Shown here piece after piece: positions 1 through 21,743 of a stretch of 64,000 bases of DNA (within the stretch, counting starts at the first letter, position 1; every line of letters starts with the position of its first letter). A program made the position numbers and the translations under genes. The stretch is from Enoplosus armatus (taxonomy: Eukaryota > Chordata > Actinopteri > Centrarchiformes > Enoplosidae): positions 18,617,946 to 18,681,945 of the forward strand of contig NC_092193.1 in the NCBI RefSeq assembly GCF_043641665.1. The letters are read 5' to 3'. The notes beneath the pieces are model-generated. The model had not been told where the DNA came from and searched no databases. It saw nothing but the letters and a program-made list of their open reading frames with translations.

Positions 1-99
1 CCAGGAGCAAAACACGTGAAAATGAAAATGACACTGTTTTATTGTCTGCTATAGCAGTTCTCCGTATGACCCATTTCCTACATTTCCTCCTCTGTGTAG

Positions 100-5195
<5,096 letters not shown>

Positions 5196-7390
5196 CTGGC
5201 TCTCACGTGACTGACAGGACCCTCTGGCCAATCTCAAGGCAGGATTGTCGGAATCGGAGGATACTGGATGTGGATCTTTTTTTTTTTAATACTTGAGCTG
5301 TTCCCAAATGGATACATTAGCAACAGAGGAGGGTTAAATTGGAAAACATGAGATGGAAAAGAGTGAAGAAGTGGAAGGGGGATACTCCATTTGCATATGT
5401 TCAAGTACAAAGTTGTGCCCTTGAACTCAACTGTTTTGAGACAGGGGACAGAACCAAACTGGAAAATAGAAGGGAAATGGAAAGAGAGAGGGGCAAGAAA
5501 AGAAAAAGATGAAGCGAGTGGATTTCTTTATGGACTTTGTTAAATAACCCCTTAGTAGACATTTCAACAGCTGTAGGGGCTCTTAGATGCCCTGTCCAAG
5601 CCCACCTGTCTTAGCTCTTCACCACAACACACCTCACAAGATGGCGTAGAATTTCTTCAACATAAAGCCACTGTTATACATGTTCTTTTGTCGCTTATTT
5701 GGGGGTGGCATTGACCAGCGGGGGGAGCAGCAGAAAAGGGTCGCAGAGAAGGTGTGAGAATCCGTACGTCAAACATGGACTACCTGTTCAAGTCAATCCA
5801 TTGTTATGAGGCACAAAATGATCATTGAGTTGACCCTTGTAGCCCTTGTTAACTTAAAAGTGATGTTGTAACCTTGATGGGACTCGACAAAAAAAAAAAA
5901 AAAAAATGTTCCAGATGAAATATCTGGGCTTGATTTGCACTTCCGATCCAGTCATGGTGATCTGGTGTCACACATTTGGCATGAAGTACTACAGCGAGGG
6001 GCTAGTTCTGGACTAGCCAAGTCCACATTTTTATTTTTGGTTGCAGAGCAAATTCAGATCTACCGCTGGGTTTACAGGAGGTGGATCTGTGAATCTGTCT
6101 TAATCCGTTGTCCACATGAGTCAAAATGTTTCAAACGGCAGAGCATTACAGCACCACCTTGTCATAGATGTCCTCATCGAGCTGCCTAAAGAGAGTGGGG
6201 ACTGAACCGACGGACTGGATCAGCTGTTACTGTACTGCAAAGACTCGGGACTCAGAATTTAGTGTACATTTCATATGCGGGAGACATTACTCACTAGCCA
6301 ACACATAATGATGAGGCTTACCCTTGCTTCCCAGTGTTTCACTTTGCTCAGTTTATTTGTGTTTCCTCCTGAAAGCTGTTCTCAGTTTGCTGCTATAAAT
6401 GTTGCTTTTAGTTTGTAACGTGTGAATGGTTTTTGCCTCGCATATGTGCATACTTGAACTGTGTTAAGAGGAACACTCTCCAGAGCCCCCTTTCTGAAAC
6501 GGACACCCGCTGTGCAGTTTTTTTTGGGTGGGAGGGATGCAATGCAACACGTTCCTCTGCCACCAACATCAGTGTCCACACGGGTTTTTGTTTACTTTCA
6601 TGTAAAAGTCCAACAGACATTATATGGAGCAAAGTCCCAGTGTACTGTGTCGTTAGGACTGCTCACTCCTGTTCATGCCAGTAGAAGTGGGCACTCTCCA
6701 GGTTGGCTGTGTTGCAGCATGATCTCCTGCAGCTAGAAATCAAGTGGATATATCCAAATGTTGTGGTCCTGTAAATAAAACACTTACCTGTACGTTGTTG
6801 TGACATTTTACCCCCTCTCAAATGCAGGCGACCCCGACTCTGCCCAAAGCAAACCCCGGGGCAAGAGAGAGAATTCAAAAGACAAAAGACAAGCTGGAGC
6901 ATTTAACAGCAAGCTGTCTCAGTGTCTATCTGCGCCTGTTTTCAAAAGAATTGATTTTCTATGTGTCTCTTAGACGAACAAAAACCCCCCAAACACAGAC
7001 GTGATTCCAGTAGCATGACAGGCAGGTTAACACTGCAGGAAGTACCTGCTCACTGCTTGCTGCTCTCAAATGAAAGCAAGTGATGAAGTGCAATGAAACA
7101 GGTGAAGTCTGTGTCCAGTTTGATGAATTGTAATTGTATCCACTTGGGTGCAGTAAGGCATAAAACAAACTTCGCCCCCTCTTGTCTAGTTTTACCCCCC
7201 CCCCCCCCCCCCTCTCTCCTACTTGACAAAACAACAGTAGAAAATGGGTGCTGGCATCAAGTGCAATACACCACATGATTAATGACAGATGTAAGTGCAG
7301 CCATTACGTGTCAGATCACATTAGCGGTTGGGGGTGCAGCGCAAGGCCATGTCATTCATATGCAATAAAGATTGCCTTACAAGTCTTAAT
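5196..7390 (+). other. tlk1: tlk1 3' untranslated region (inferred extent)
   Basis: No supported coding frame occurs after the tlk1 stop. The stretch is AT-rich with A-tracts (e.g. 5889-5906). Two AATAAA signals follow, at 6774-6779 and 7364-7369; either could end the transcript, so the extent is an inference. Confidence 0.55.
6774..6779 (+). terminator. tlk1: Candidate polyadenylation signal of tlk1 (proximal)
   Basis: AATAAA within GTAAATAAAACAC, about 1.58 kb after the stop codon. A second AATAAA at 7364-7369 (GCAATAAAGATTGC) may be the distal site. Confidence 0.45.
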
Positions 7391-8400
7391 TCCTGCAGTG
7401 TGACCCATATTTCCTGTGGAGGGTTATGCAACATCACTAGACGTGTTTTGAACAAGATGGAGCAGAGGAAGGTGGCATCTGATGTGTTAATGAACAGTGA
7501 GGATGAGGAGACACTGGCATATGGAAACTCCTTCAGCGTTGCTTCACAGGCGCCGTTCGTCACAATGTTCAGCGGCATTACAGACTTAAAACTACTACTG
7601 GGACTGTAATTCACTTGGTTATAGTACAATGTAAGACTAAAATCACTGGTGATTGTATGGAAGCAAATAATTTGAAACTTATTAACTGAATACCTCATTA
7701 AAAGGGTTCACAAATTGACATAGGACATTGAAGTGTCCTATTTAAAAAAAATCAAGTTTCTCCAATTGGATTGGGTCAATTCAGACACCAAAATTCAATC
7801 TTGAACGTCACGGCTACCAGGGATCCTATCAGGTTCACATAGATGTTTTTGGTATGAATCCAGTGGTATTCTAAATTTCTATATTAAGAATTCAGTAGTG
7901 ATTCAATTTCTCCACTGGGTGTTCAGTTGCTTATATGATCTAATTACATACTTGAAACATCTACAGTCACTGATGTCATTTTCCTCACCTGAGGAGCCTT
8001 TTAAAAAGGCCATTTTGTTAACGTTTTTTTCCACCTGTTTTATATGTCTGATATATTATTTTTACTGCAAATTCTGACTGTTCTTCGCCTTAGTTTTACA
8101 TGTGTTTTGTCCACTTTACACGCAAATTTTGCAACACCTGCTTTTTCCACCTGTGCTTTTGGTGATTGTGCCTGCTTTTTTTCATTTATCAATTAACACC
8201 TGTAATTTTGTAATCTGTAATTTACCCCTGCCGTTTTCATCGGTCGGTGGTAAGGACACATGCTGGAGCAGGTGAATATGACCCTTTTGGCTTTCCTCTT
8301 GATTTGTTTTTATTTATGCAAGGGGGGGAAGAGATTGTAAAAGGGAAGTAACAAACACTGTAGACCATATAAAGACTCACAGAGGCATCATGTAAAATTA
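7391..8400. other. Intergenic, between convergent tlk1 and gorasp2 3' ends
   Basis: About 1 kb of AT-rich sequence between the tail-to-tail genes, with no gene, RNA or strong repeat that I can support. A run of about 18 C residues lies just before it, at about 7195-7212. Confidence 0.5.
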
Positions 8401-8407
8401 ATTTGGC

Positions 8408-8413
8408 TTTATT
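8408..8413 (-). terminator. gorasp2: Candidate polyadenylation signal of gorasp2
   Basis: TTTATT on the + strand gives AATAAA on the - strand in the context GCAATAAAGCC, 1.16 kb after the gorasp2 stop. Further AATAAA-like hits nearer the stop (around 9090 and 9141) fall in or beside a repeat element. Confidence 0.45.
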
Positions 8414-8876
8414 GCTCGCACTGTGCACAGTGTAGATGTTTTCAGAAAGTTCTGTTACAGTGACACCTTGTGGCTGTACTGCATCACTGCCTACCAAGTC
8501 GCTTCAGCCATGCCAGGAGGAGACGTAATGTGTATTTAATAACCCTGCACCCAGGTTTCACCCCATCTACTGATCCCCTACCGGCAAGCACATCGCTCTA
8601 CTCAGTAGCTCATGTAACTGTAAACCTCTGTCCCCTCTGGCATGGCCTTCAGGCTGTTACCATCCCTGTGTGGTAGAGACGGATACTGTCGAGTTCTGGA
8701 TTTACATATAGACATACACAGGGACAGAACAATCATTTCAAAACACAAAGGTGGTGCAAAATAATGCAGATTCATTCAGAGACTCACAGCAATTTCAACA
8801 AAAATTAATACATGTCAATCAAATGAAATCTATTGGTCGGGGGTCTATTAACTAATAATAAAAGGTTATAAGTTAG

Positions 8877-9154
8877 GGCTGGACAATAAGACCAAAAATC
8901 TATAACAAGATGAATTCATATTTACTGGTTACCTGTGTATGATATCTATTTTCTCCTGTAGGCCCAGTCTGATATCTTTGTCCCGACTTATTCCAGCATG
9001 ACCAATTAAATGATCTGTGGACTGAACTGTGAGCTGATTGGTTGGCTGAACTTCCACTTAGATGTCATTGGTTGTTGATAGCTATTCAGTTTATTTATAA
9101 AAAGGGATTCATGATTTAGGGAGTAATTCAGTAATTTCAATTTATTGTCCAGCC
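8877..9154. mobile_element. MITE-like element with 13-bp perfect inverted ends
   Basis: GGCTGGACAATAA at 8877-8889 is exactly inverted at 9142-9154 (TTATTGTCCAGCC), enclosing about 250 bp without coding capacity. It lies between the gorasp2 stop codon and its likely poly(A) signal, so it is probably inside the 3' UTR. The terminal motif resembles a common fish miniature element; superfamily not assigned. Confidence 0.65.
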
Positions 9155-9496
9155 TTATTAACATACACTGTTTATATAAAAAAAATAACTGTGAAACAGA
9201 GGACTGCCAGATCAGAAGGGGGGAAATCCTAAGAACGTTCTTTGCTTTGTTGTAACTGTAGAAGTGCGAAGGAAACTACAAACCGAAGAGTAGAACTTGT
9301 CCTCCTTAGGCACGCTCCTTGACAATCAGGCAATAAAGACATGTTGGTAAGACCAGTCGACATCGTCCTCCATTCTTCATATCCATTCATCCTTCATGCC
9401 GACCTCTGTGTCTGAACTAATGCAGCTGTCTGCCTGTCCCTCTTGGCCAAATAAATAGAAAAACACAGAGAAAGACAGACGGAGGAAAGAGAGAAA

Positions 9497-9498
<2 letters not shown>

Positions 9499-9534
<36 letters not shown>
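9499..9534. repeat. (GT)n microsatellite
   Basis: Eighteen uninterrupted GT units just beyond the gorasp2 stop codon, inside the presumed 3' UTR. Confidence 0.95.
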
Positions 9535-9537
<3 letters not shown>

Positions 9538-9570
9538 GGTTTGATGGCAAGCGGGATCTTCTTTCCCAGG

Positions 9571-14818
<5,248 letters not shown>

Positions 14819-14936
14819 GGTCTCGCTCTGTTAAGGCTTTTTCAGGTTTTATGGCAGCGTGTTACCCAACAGAAGTGATAGATACCTGAACACTTCCACA
14901 CACCGGGTACACGTAGCCAAACGATTAGCTGGGTGG

Positions 14937-14948
14937 TGCGCATGCGCC
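14937..14948. promoter_or_regulatory. NRF1-type site in the gorasp2 promoter
   Basis: TGCGCATGCGCC, 11 of 12 bases of the NRF1 palindrome TGCGCATGCGCA, 119 bp upstream of the gorasp2 start codon. It is followed by TTACGTGG, a CRE/E-box-like core. This is typical of TATA-less housekeeping promoters; none of the nearby sequence looks like a TATA box. Confidence 0.6.
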
Positions 14949-16833
14949 GTTACGTGGCAGGAAATAACGCCTTTTCGAAATTTGCAATTCAATTTCCAAA
15001 CTCCCACCGCTTTCTTTGTAATTCAAAGAGCTCGTTAATATCAAAGTGTAAAGTTGACACAAAGCGTTGAAACCAACATCTTTCAAAACACAGGAGTTGT
15101 ATTTACTATTATTTCAACGTTTTGAATAATTTTACAGTGTATTAATGTTGACAGAATTATTGTGGCCACTCCAGTTCTCCCATCACCATCCAACCCCCCC
15201 CCCCCTTAATGCATTATATGATTTTTTAAATGGATACCGCCATTGAAATATAAACTAATATTCTGCCACATTAGAACAACAGACAAACCTGCAAAACAGC
15301 TCATTTATCAAGAGCATTGTAACAGTTTCCATGCTCTGTTGATTCTGTAGCACCGCTGCCATTTAAAAGTGTAAAAAATCCTTTCTTTGCAAAAGCAGTA
15401 GGACAAAAAGTCTTCATCTGCAAATTCTCTCTCAAATATTTGCATTTGTGCTTCAGTGCATCCACATGTTCTTACACTCACAAACATGAACCATCTAACT
15501 GGATCTGATAGTAGAAAAACCAAGCTAACTATTGTTGTATCTAGGCCATATCCTTCTGTATTTAATGTGCATCGTGATATAGTAATATTGTGTAAATTGC
15601 TGTGGTATAATGTCGTAAAAACAATGTACATTCAATATTTAATGTAAAACTAAACCTGAGTTTGAAATAGAGTCATTCTGAACCTTAAATGTGGTGTTCT
15701 GAAGAGTCAAGTTTCAACAGGCTTTCTTGGCATAATATCTGGGAGTTTTATTTATATAGAATATTCAGTAGGTTGTAACCACTCTGAAAAGCGAGGTCAT
15801 CTTTTATCCCTGAAGCTTCTTCTTTTCTACTCTCTTTCTATTCAGTTGAAGTGTATGATGTTGGCTTTTCATTCCCTGGCCTATATGGGACAGAGGGCAA
15901 AGCTTTTGAAAAATCCAGCTGCTGCCATGAAGACATTCAGTTACGAAACAGTGTTGCCTGACTAGCGTGCCTAGATGCACATATCTGACATTTGTTATGT
16001 TATGTGTTTCTGGAATGTGAGGTTTAGACTTTTAGACCTTTTAGATCACTTCTAAACATGTGTAACATAGTCATCAATTATGAATATCTTGGTATGTAAT
16101 AACAACAACAGGAAGTGAAAGGGTCACTTCCTGTCCCAGAGATGATGTTGCTTCTTGTCTCATACTCCCTGCAGAATAAACATGTTGGAAGTTATTTTTT
16201 TCATGAACATTTCACTTCCACCCTCCAATCCATTGTGAGAAACTTCACTGTTTCTACCAGAATGATGCTCTGTCTTATTTGTGCTCTCTCTTTTACCTAT
16301 ATAAAATCCAGTAAAATCCCCCCCAAAAAAAGTTTTGTATTGCTTTGAATGATTGTGCAGACAGAGAGTGACCACCAGGGGGCGTTGGCAGCACATCACG
16401 TCCTCACTGCTGATCTCACTGTAGATCTTGAGCCTCACATAACCAGCCTTCTCTATGATATTCATATTTATATATTTATGGCTATGAAACACTGTAACCA
16501 ATGCCTTTGTCTCTCTATGAAATGGTTTGCTTAGTGAGGCTGAATCACATCATACTTTTAGGTGAAGAAAGGCAAAAAGAGAGGAGAGATGGATGGGAAG
16601 TTAAGAAAAGAGAAAAGTAAGGGAGGAGCAAATGCGATGGAAGAAAAGAATGAATGAGTTGGGCAGAAGAGAGGAGAGAGACAAAGAGAGGAGAAATGGA
16701 GAGGAAAGGAAAGAATAAAGCAGAGAAGGAGCTGATAGGAGAGGAGGGCTTCACGCTGGAGAACAGCCGATCCGACACACAGCTGGAGGCCAAACAAAGC
16801 CTTCTCCAGGATGATTAGGCAGAGAGGCAATAA

Positions 16834-16888
<55 letters not shown>

Positions 16889-17040
16889 CTACTGATACAG
16901 GCAGTTCAGTGTCAGAGGGGGATAAAAATAAAAAGCCTGTCTTTTCTGAAGAGAGCAGTTTGTGGAGACAGAGCTTGTGTGTGTGTGTGTGTGTGTGTGT
17001 GTGCATGTGTGTTTCAATAAGTGAGACTCACTTTTCCCTT
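14949..17040. other. Intergenic between gorasp2 promoter and gad1 3' end
   Basis: No gene found. The first half is AT-rich unique sequence. It holds one CTCF-like motif at 16372-16384, a purine-rich (GA) tract at about 16560-16730, and two (GT)n arrays at 16841-16886 and 16977-17002. Confidence 0.5.
16372..16384. promoter_or_regulatory. Candidate CTCF site
   Basis: CCACCAGGGGGCG on the + strand matches the CTCF core CCASYAGRKGGCR at 13 of 13 positions. It lies between the gorasp2 promoter and the gad1 3' end, where an insulator would separate a housekeeping gene from a neuron-restricted one (inference). Confidence 0.45.
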
Positions 17041-17048
17041 TAATAGAC

Positions 17049-17054
17049 TTTATT
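17049..17054 (-). terminator. gad1: Candidate polyadenylation signal of gad1
   Basis: TTTATT on + gives AATAAA on -, about 1.8 kb after the gad1 stop. The intervening 17055-18843 has no coding frame and is the likely 3' UTR. An alternative AATAAA on - is at 18382-18377. Confidence 0.45.
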
Positions 17055-18427
17055 AAAGATCTTTTTCGAGCAGGTAAGATTCTGTTAAAGTGCCTACTGA
17101 AAACCTCCTGCGAAACGTTCCCTTACAGCTGGCTTAATCCAAAAGCCAGATCACACGCAGGAGTCATTGGCCACACACAGTTCACAGATTACCTTAAATA
17201 TAATTTATGCAATTGTGCCATTCACATATGGTCCCTAGATACCATAAATACTTTGTTAACATAAGTCTTATATAATACTGCCATAGTACACATCCATTTA
17301 CAATGGAAGAAAGAAAGGTGAACATTGTGCAAAGACACAAACAGGAACTCTTTATACAAGATGTTCCATTCAGCTCCCATAACACTGAGAACACAGGTAA
17401 TATGTATTACAATTAATATATTATATTACAGTAAATGCATTAGGATTCAGACAGATACAACAACCCTTTCTTCCCAGTCTCTAGAGGAGAGTACATTCTC
17501 ACATCCTTGTGCTTCTCTCTAAAATAAAAGACCGACGTGACAGCCAGAGGATTATATAGACTTCATTCTTAATCTCATCAGAAGGCCAGTCAGTCACCTC
17601 AAAACATTCAGTCAAAAAGACTCACAATCACGGAAAGAAACACACTATAGAAATTGCATCGCAGTCGAGGGTCAATATGTAACATTTTACACCTATAATC
17701 TATAACAAGTTCTATATGAAGGACAATGGATTGCTCTGTTCCCGATTCTCTTTCTTTGGCTGACAAAATCACTATAAATAAACTTTACTCAGATTCCCGT
17801 GACTACATTTACAAATGTATTACCGTGTAATACACATAAAGATACATTTTACAATAAAATACCTGAATCTGCAAACAGTGGAAATGCAATAAATATTTGT
17901 TCTTATATAATCAAATATCAATATTTTTAACAATGTTATAAACACACATGGGTATCACATGATTGCGTGAGACAGACAACGAGCCAGCGTTTTACAAGTT
18001 AAAAGTTGTCACAGACTTCGAAGAGCTGCGAACATTTTAAATCTTAATCTTCTATGAGGGGAAATATTGCAGACTGTACATCAGTTGCTGGAGGTTATCT
18101 AAAAACCTGTCAGCGTAACACACTTGGTACCTACGGTGTGCACATTAGGTCATACTAAGCTTATTTTTAACATAGTGCTAGCCTAAAATACATGACATAC
18201 ATGGATACACTCGGCGTGCCACATGCACACCTGCACACACACTGCTTCAGGGGACAGTTTAGGACAAATAGGTCGGTGCACTGGAATTAAATATAACGTA
18301 CCGCTGAAAGCACCAATGATTCAATTTTGTGTAGCAAATGTATGATACAGCACAATAATTTCATGATAGTTTGTTATTTATTGATCTGTGCTTTTCTCCC
18401 TTTCAGTGTTTGACCACACACACTCAG

Positions 18428-18432
<5 letters not shown>

Positions 18433-18468
<36 letters not shown>
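18433..18468. repeat. (CA)n microsatellite in gad1 3' UTR
   Basis: About eighteen CA units in the presumed gad1 3' untranslated region. Confidence 0.93.
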
Positions 18469-18472
<4 letters not shown>

Positions 18473-18843
18473 TTAAAAGACAAACTACATTGGACAAGAA
18501 ACTAGATTACACGCACCCACAAATTACGAGATTCCACAGCAGACCCACACATTAGAGCATGTTTGTTGTACCTGGAGCCTTAAGATACTTAGTACTTATA
18601 TATTTTGTCTAGAGGAGGGACTATGTGGGACGAGCAAGTAAGAAACTCAAAGTCTCTCTCACTGCAAGTTTCTCTTAGAGAAACAGTCAGAATGCTTCAG
18701 GCAAAGATAGACGGGACAGAAAGAACCTAAGACTTCCCATCAGTATTCTGTCTGCAGCACTGTGAATGTTTCACCTCACTGGCATTTGCCTTGGAAATAC
18801 AACAAGATAAAAGACTGCAGGTTCGCCCTCTGGCCACTGGGGT

Positions 18844-21079
18844 CTACAGGTCTTGACCCATCCTCTCAATCTCATCAATGAGGAAGTCGATGTCCGACTG
18901 GGTGGCTGCGGGGTTGGAGACGACCATACGGAAGAAGTTGACTTTGTTCCCCTGAGGCTGGTAGCCCACCATGGTGGTCCCTGACTCCATCATCATGGCC
19001 TTGATCTTTGGCGCCACCTGATGGAGTCAAATAAATTACAAGTAAAATGGGGTTCATGAAAACATTGTTTGCGCAGGTCGGCTAAGTAAAAGAGAACTGT
19101 TGACAGGTGTCTTACCCTATGGAGTTTTTCCCGCCGCTCTTCACCCTCAGGCATGCCTCTCAGGCTGGGTGGGATGTACCAGAAGCAAACATTGGTGTGC
19201 TGGGGCTGCAGACAGACAGAAACACAGTTAATACACACACACACACACACCTCAGAATCTTTTTTTCATTCACACCAAATGAAAAGAAAATGAAGAAAGA
19301 TGGAGGTAGAGGTTTTTTTTGTTGGTTAACTCTCCAAAAAACGTTTTAATATAATATTGAATTTTCCTTAATGATTGAAAATTGACAGACGCTCACCACT
19401 CCATCAAACACCATCTGATATCCCTCCCTGTTCTTGATCTTGTTGTACAGGTACTGAGACAGGTCCAAACACTTGTCAATGTGCTGCTCAAACCCTATGG
19501 TGCCCTGCAGGGACAAAAAGTCAGGCAATAATTATAGCAAAAAACATTGAGTATAAAGCTGCAGCATCTGCTATGATTGCACTGTGACAAGTCCTATTGG
19601 CTTGATGACAGTTGTACATGCCGGCGAAAGAACAATTTACGTGTATGTATCTGTCTCCCTCCGTCTCACCTTGGCCTTCCACATGAGCCAGAACTTAAAG
19701 ATGTCGACGTGTCGGCCACACTGGATTGCTTTGTCCCCTGTATCGTAGGTGACGTCGTACTGTTTGTCTGGTTGGAACAGGTAGCCAGCACACATGGAGT
19801 TACAGCCTTCCAGGATTCCCTACAGACACACAGAAAGTACAAACACTGTTAACCTTTTCTCCACGACTCTTGTAGAATTTAGACAGACTCTGAAAGAATG
19901 CTATGTCATAAAAATAATCCAGGTACAATGCACAGTATACAAATAAAATAAAAATTAAAATGTGTGTTTATTGTACCTTCTCTCTGACCAGGATTGCTGA
20001 GCACTGTAGAGGCACGCCCATCATCTTGTGAGGATTCCATGTCACAGAGTTGGCCCTGCAAAATGTAATAAATGTCTTAATGTACCGAGGTAGTTTCAGT
20101 GAAGATTTTCTTCAAATAACAATACTAGTACTCACCTCTCAACTCCATTAAGCTTATGGCGATGCTTCCTGGACATCAGTAGTCCACCACCCCAAGCTCC
20201 CTGAGGAGAGAGCACTTTTACAGAAGGGTATGCAGGCAAGGACATAGTATTATTACTACTAGTAGTATCAACATACTACAGCAACTGCTCCGATGTCAGC
20301 TACTCACATCAACATGGAGCCACAGGTTGTACTTCTCACAGATGTCAGCGATCTCATTGATCGGGTCAAATGCACCGTACACTGTCGAACCAGCTGTGGC
20401 ATTCACAAACAGTGGCACGTAACCCTGCAGATTCAGCACACATGATAATTAGAGGTGGGGAATTTTTGGCAAAAGATCAAGAACAAACAAAGAAACACAG
20501 AAACTAAAAGAAAGAAAAAGGAACAGTTGACACTGACTTTCTGTTTGGCATCAATGATCTTGGCCTCCAGATCTGCAGGAATGACTCTCCCCCTGAGAGA
20601 GCGTAGGGCGCCATGTTAGCATCACATGCAACATACACACAAGTTGTACAAGAATCGTAGGATGATTCACACAGTATTTTACACATTTACTGTATGAATG
20701 GTGGCTTTAAATTTCTAAGATGGATTCCCTACCTCTCATCTGTGCTCAGCAGGATCACATTCTCAGTGCCAAAGCCCAGAGCTGCTCCAGCCTTCTTTAT
20801 GGAGTAGTGGCTCTGTAGGGACACACATTAGAGATACAATTCACATATCACTGAAATAATAGCTAAATTCTCAGGAGAGTGGAAATTTTGTGATTTTTAC
20901 TGCTTGAGCTTTGGCTTGCTTTCCGTCATGTTATTCTTTATGGACAAAAGTAGAGGTGTGAAAAAAGCTAAACGAATCCATTAAACTAGCTATTGCTTTC
21001 TGATTATTACCAGACTTGTTCAATGGCCTCAATCTACAGCCAATGAAGCGTGGCGCTTACTTTATTAGAATACCTAAAA

Positions 21080-21111
<32 letters not shown>

Positions 21112-21703
21112 TCATGGTCACGTACGTGTTCAGATGTGAAGAGGACCAGACGGGGAGCAGCAGACATGCCCTTGGTCTTGACCTCAGGGAAGTACTTGTA
21201 ACGGGCGATCATCACACTGTACATGTTGGAGATAGCGCCCCCTTTTTAGGAGAGAGACACACACACACACACACACACACATCAGCACCTTGAACAGCAG
21301 CACTCACACACCCACAGTGCATACTGGTGACTGTAATATTATTACAGAAATTGAAATAACAGCTCATTAGACTTTTGGGAAAATATTTTTTTAACCTCGA
21401 CACACACTCAACTTATGTATATACATATGTGGACGCTGTTATTTATAGACTAACCCGGTGAAAAGATTCCATCTCCCTCTCCACTGGGCCAACCAATCAT
21501 CTCTCGCATTTTCTTCAGAGTCAGCTGCTCCATCAACACAAACACTGGGGCGATCTCATAGGTGAACCTGTTAATCACAAAATATATGAATACAGCACGT
21601 CATTCGACATCACTTTAACGGTTGAGTCACTCACAACTTCTTATGAGCAAGAAGAATAAAAGAAGATTCTTATGCACACACACTTGCAGATTAGAAAGCC
21701 CAA

Positions 21704-21743
<40 letters not shown>

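Noticed and set aside
16558..16830. Leu/Phe/Ser-rich open frames on the - strand, also near 22472-22777 and 44123-44533
   Set aside because: Low-complexity purine/pyrimidine tracts; no conserved motif or splice context.
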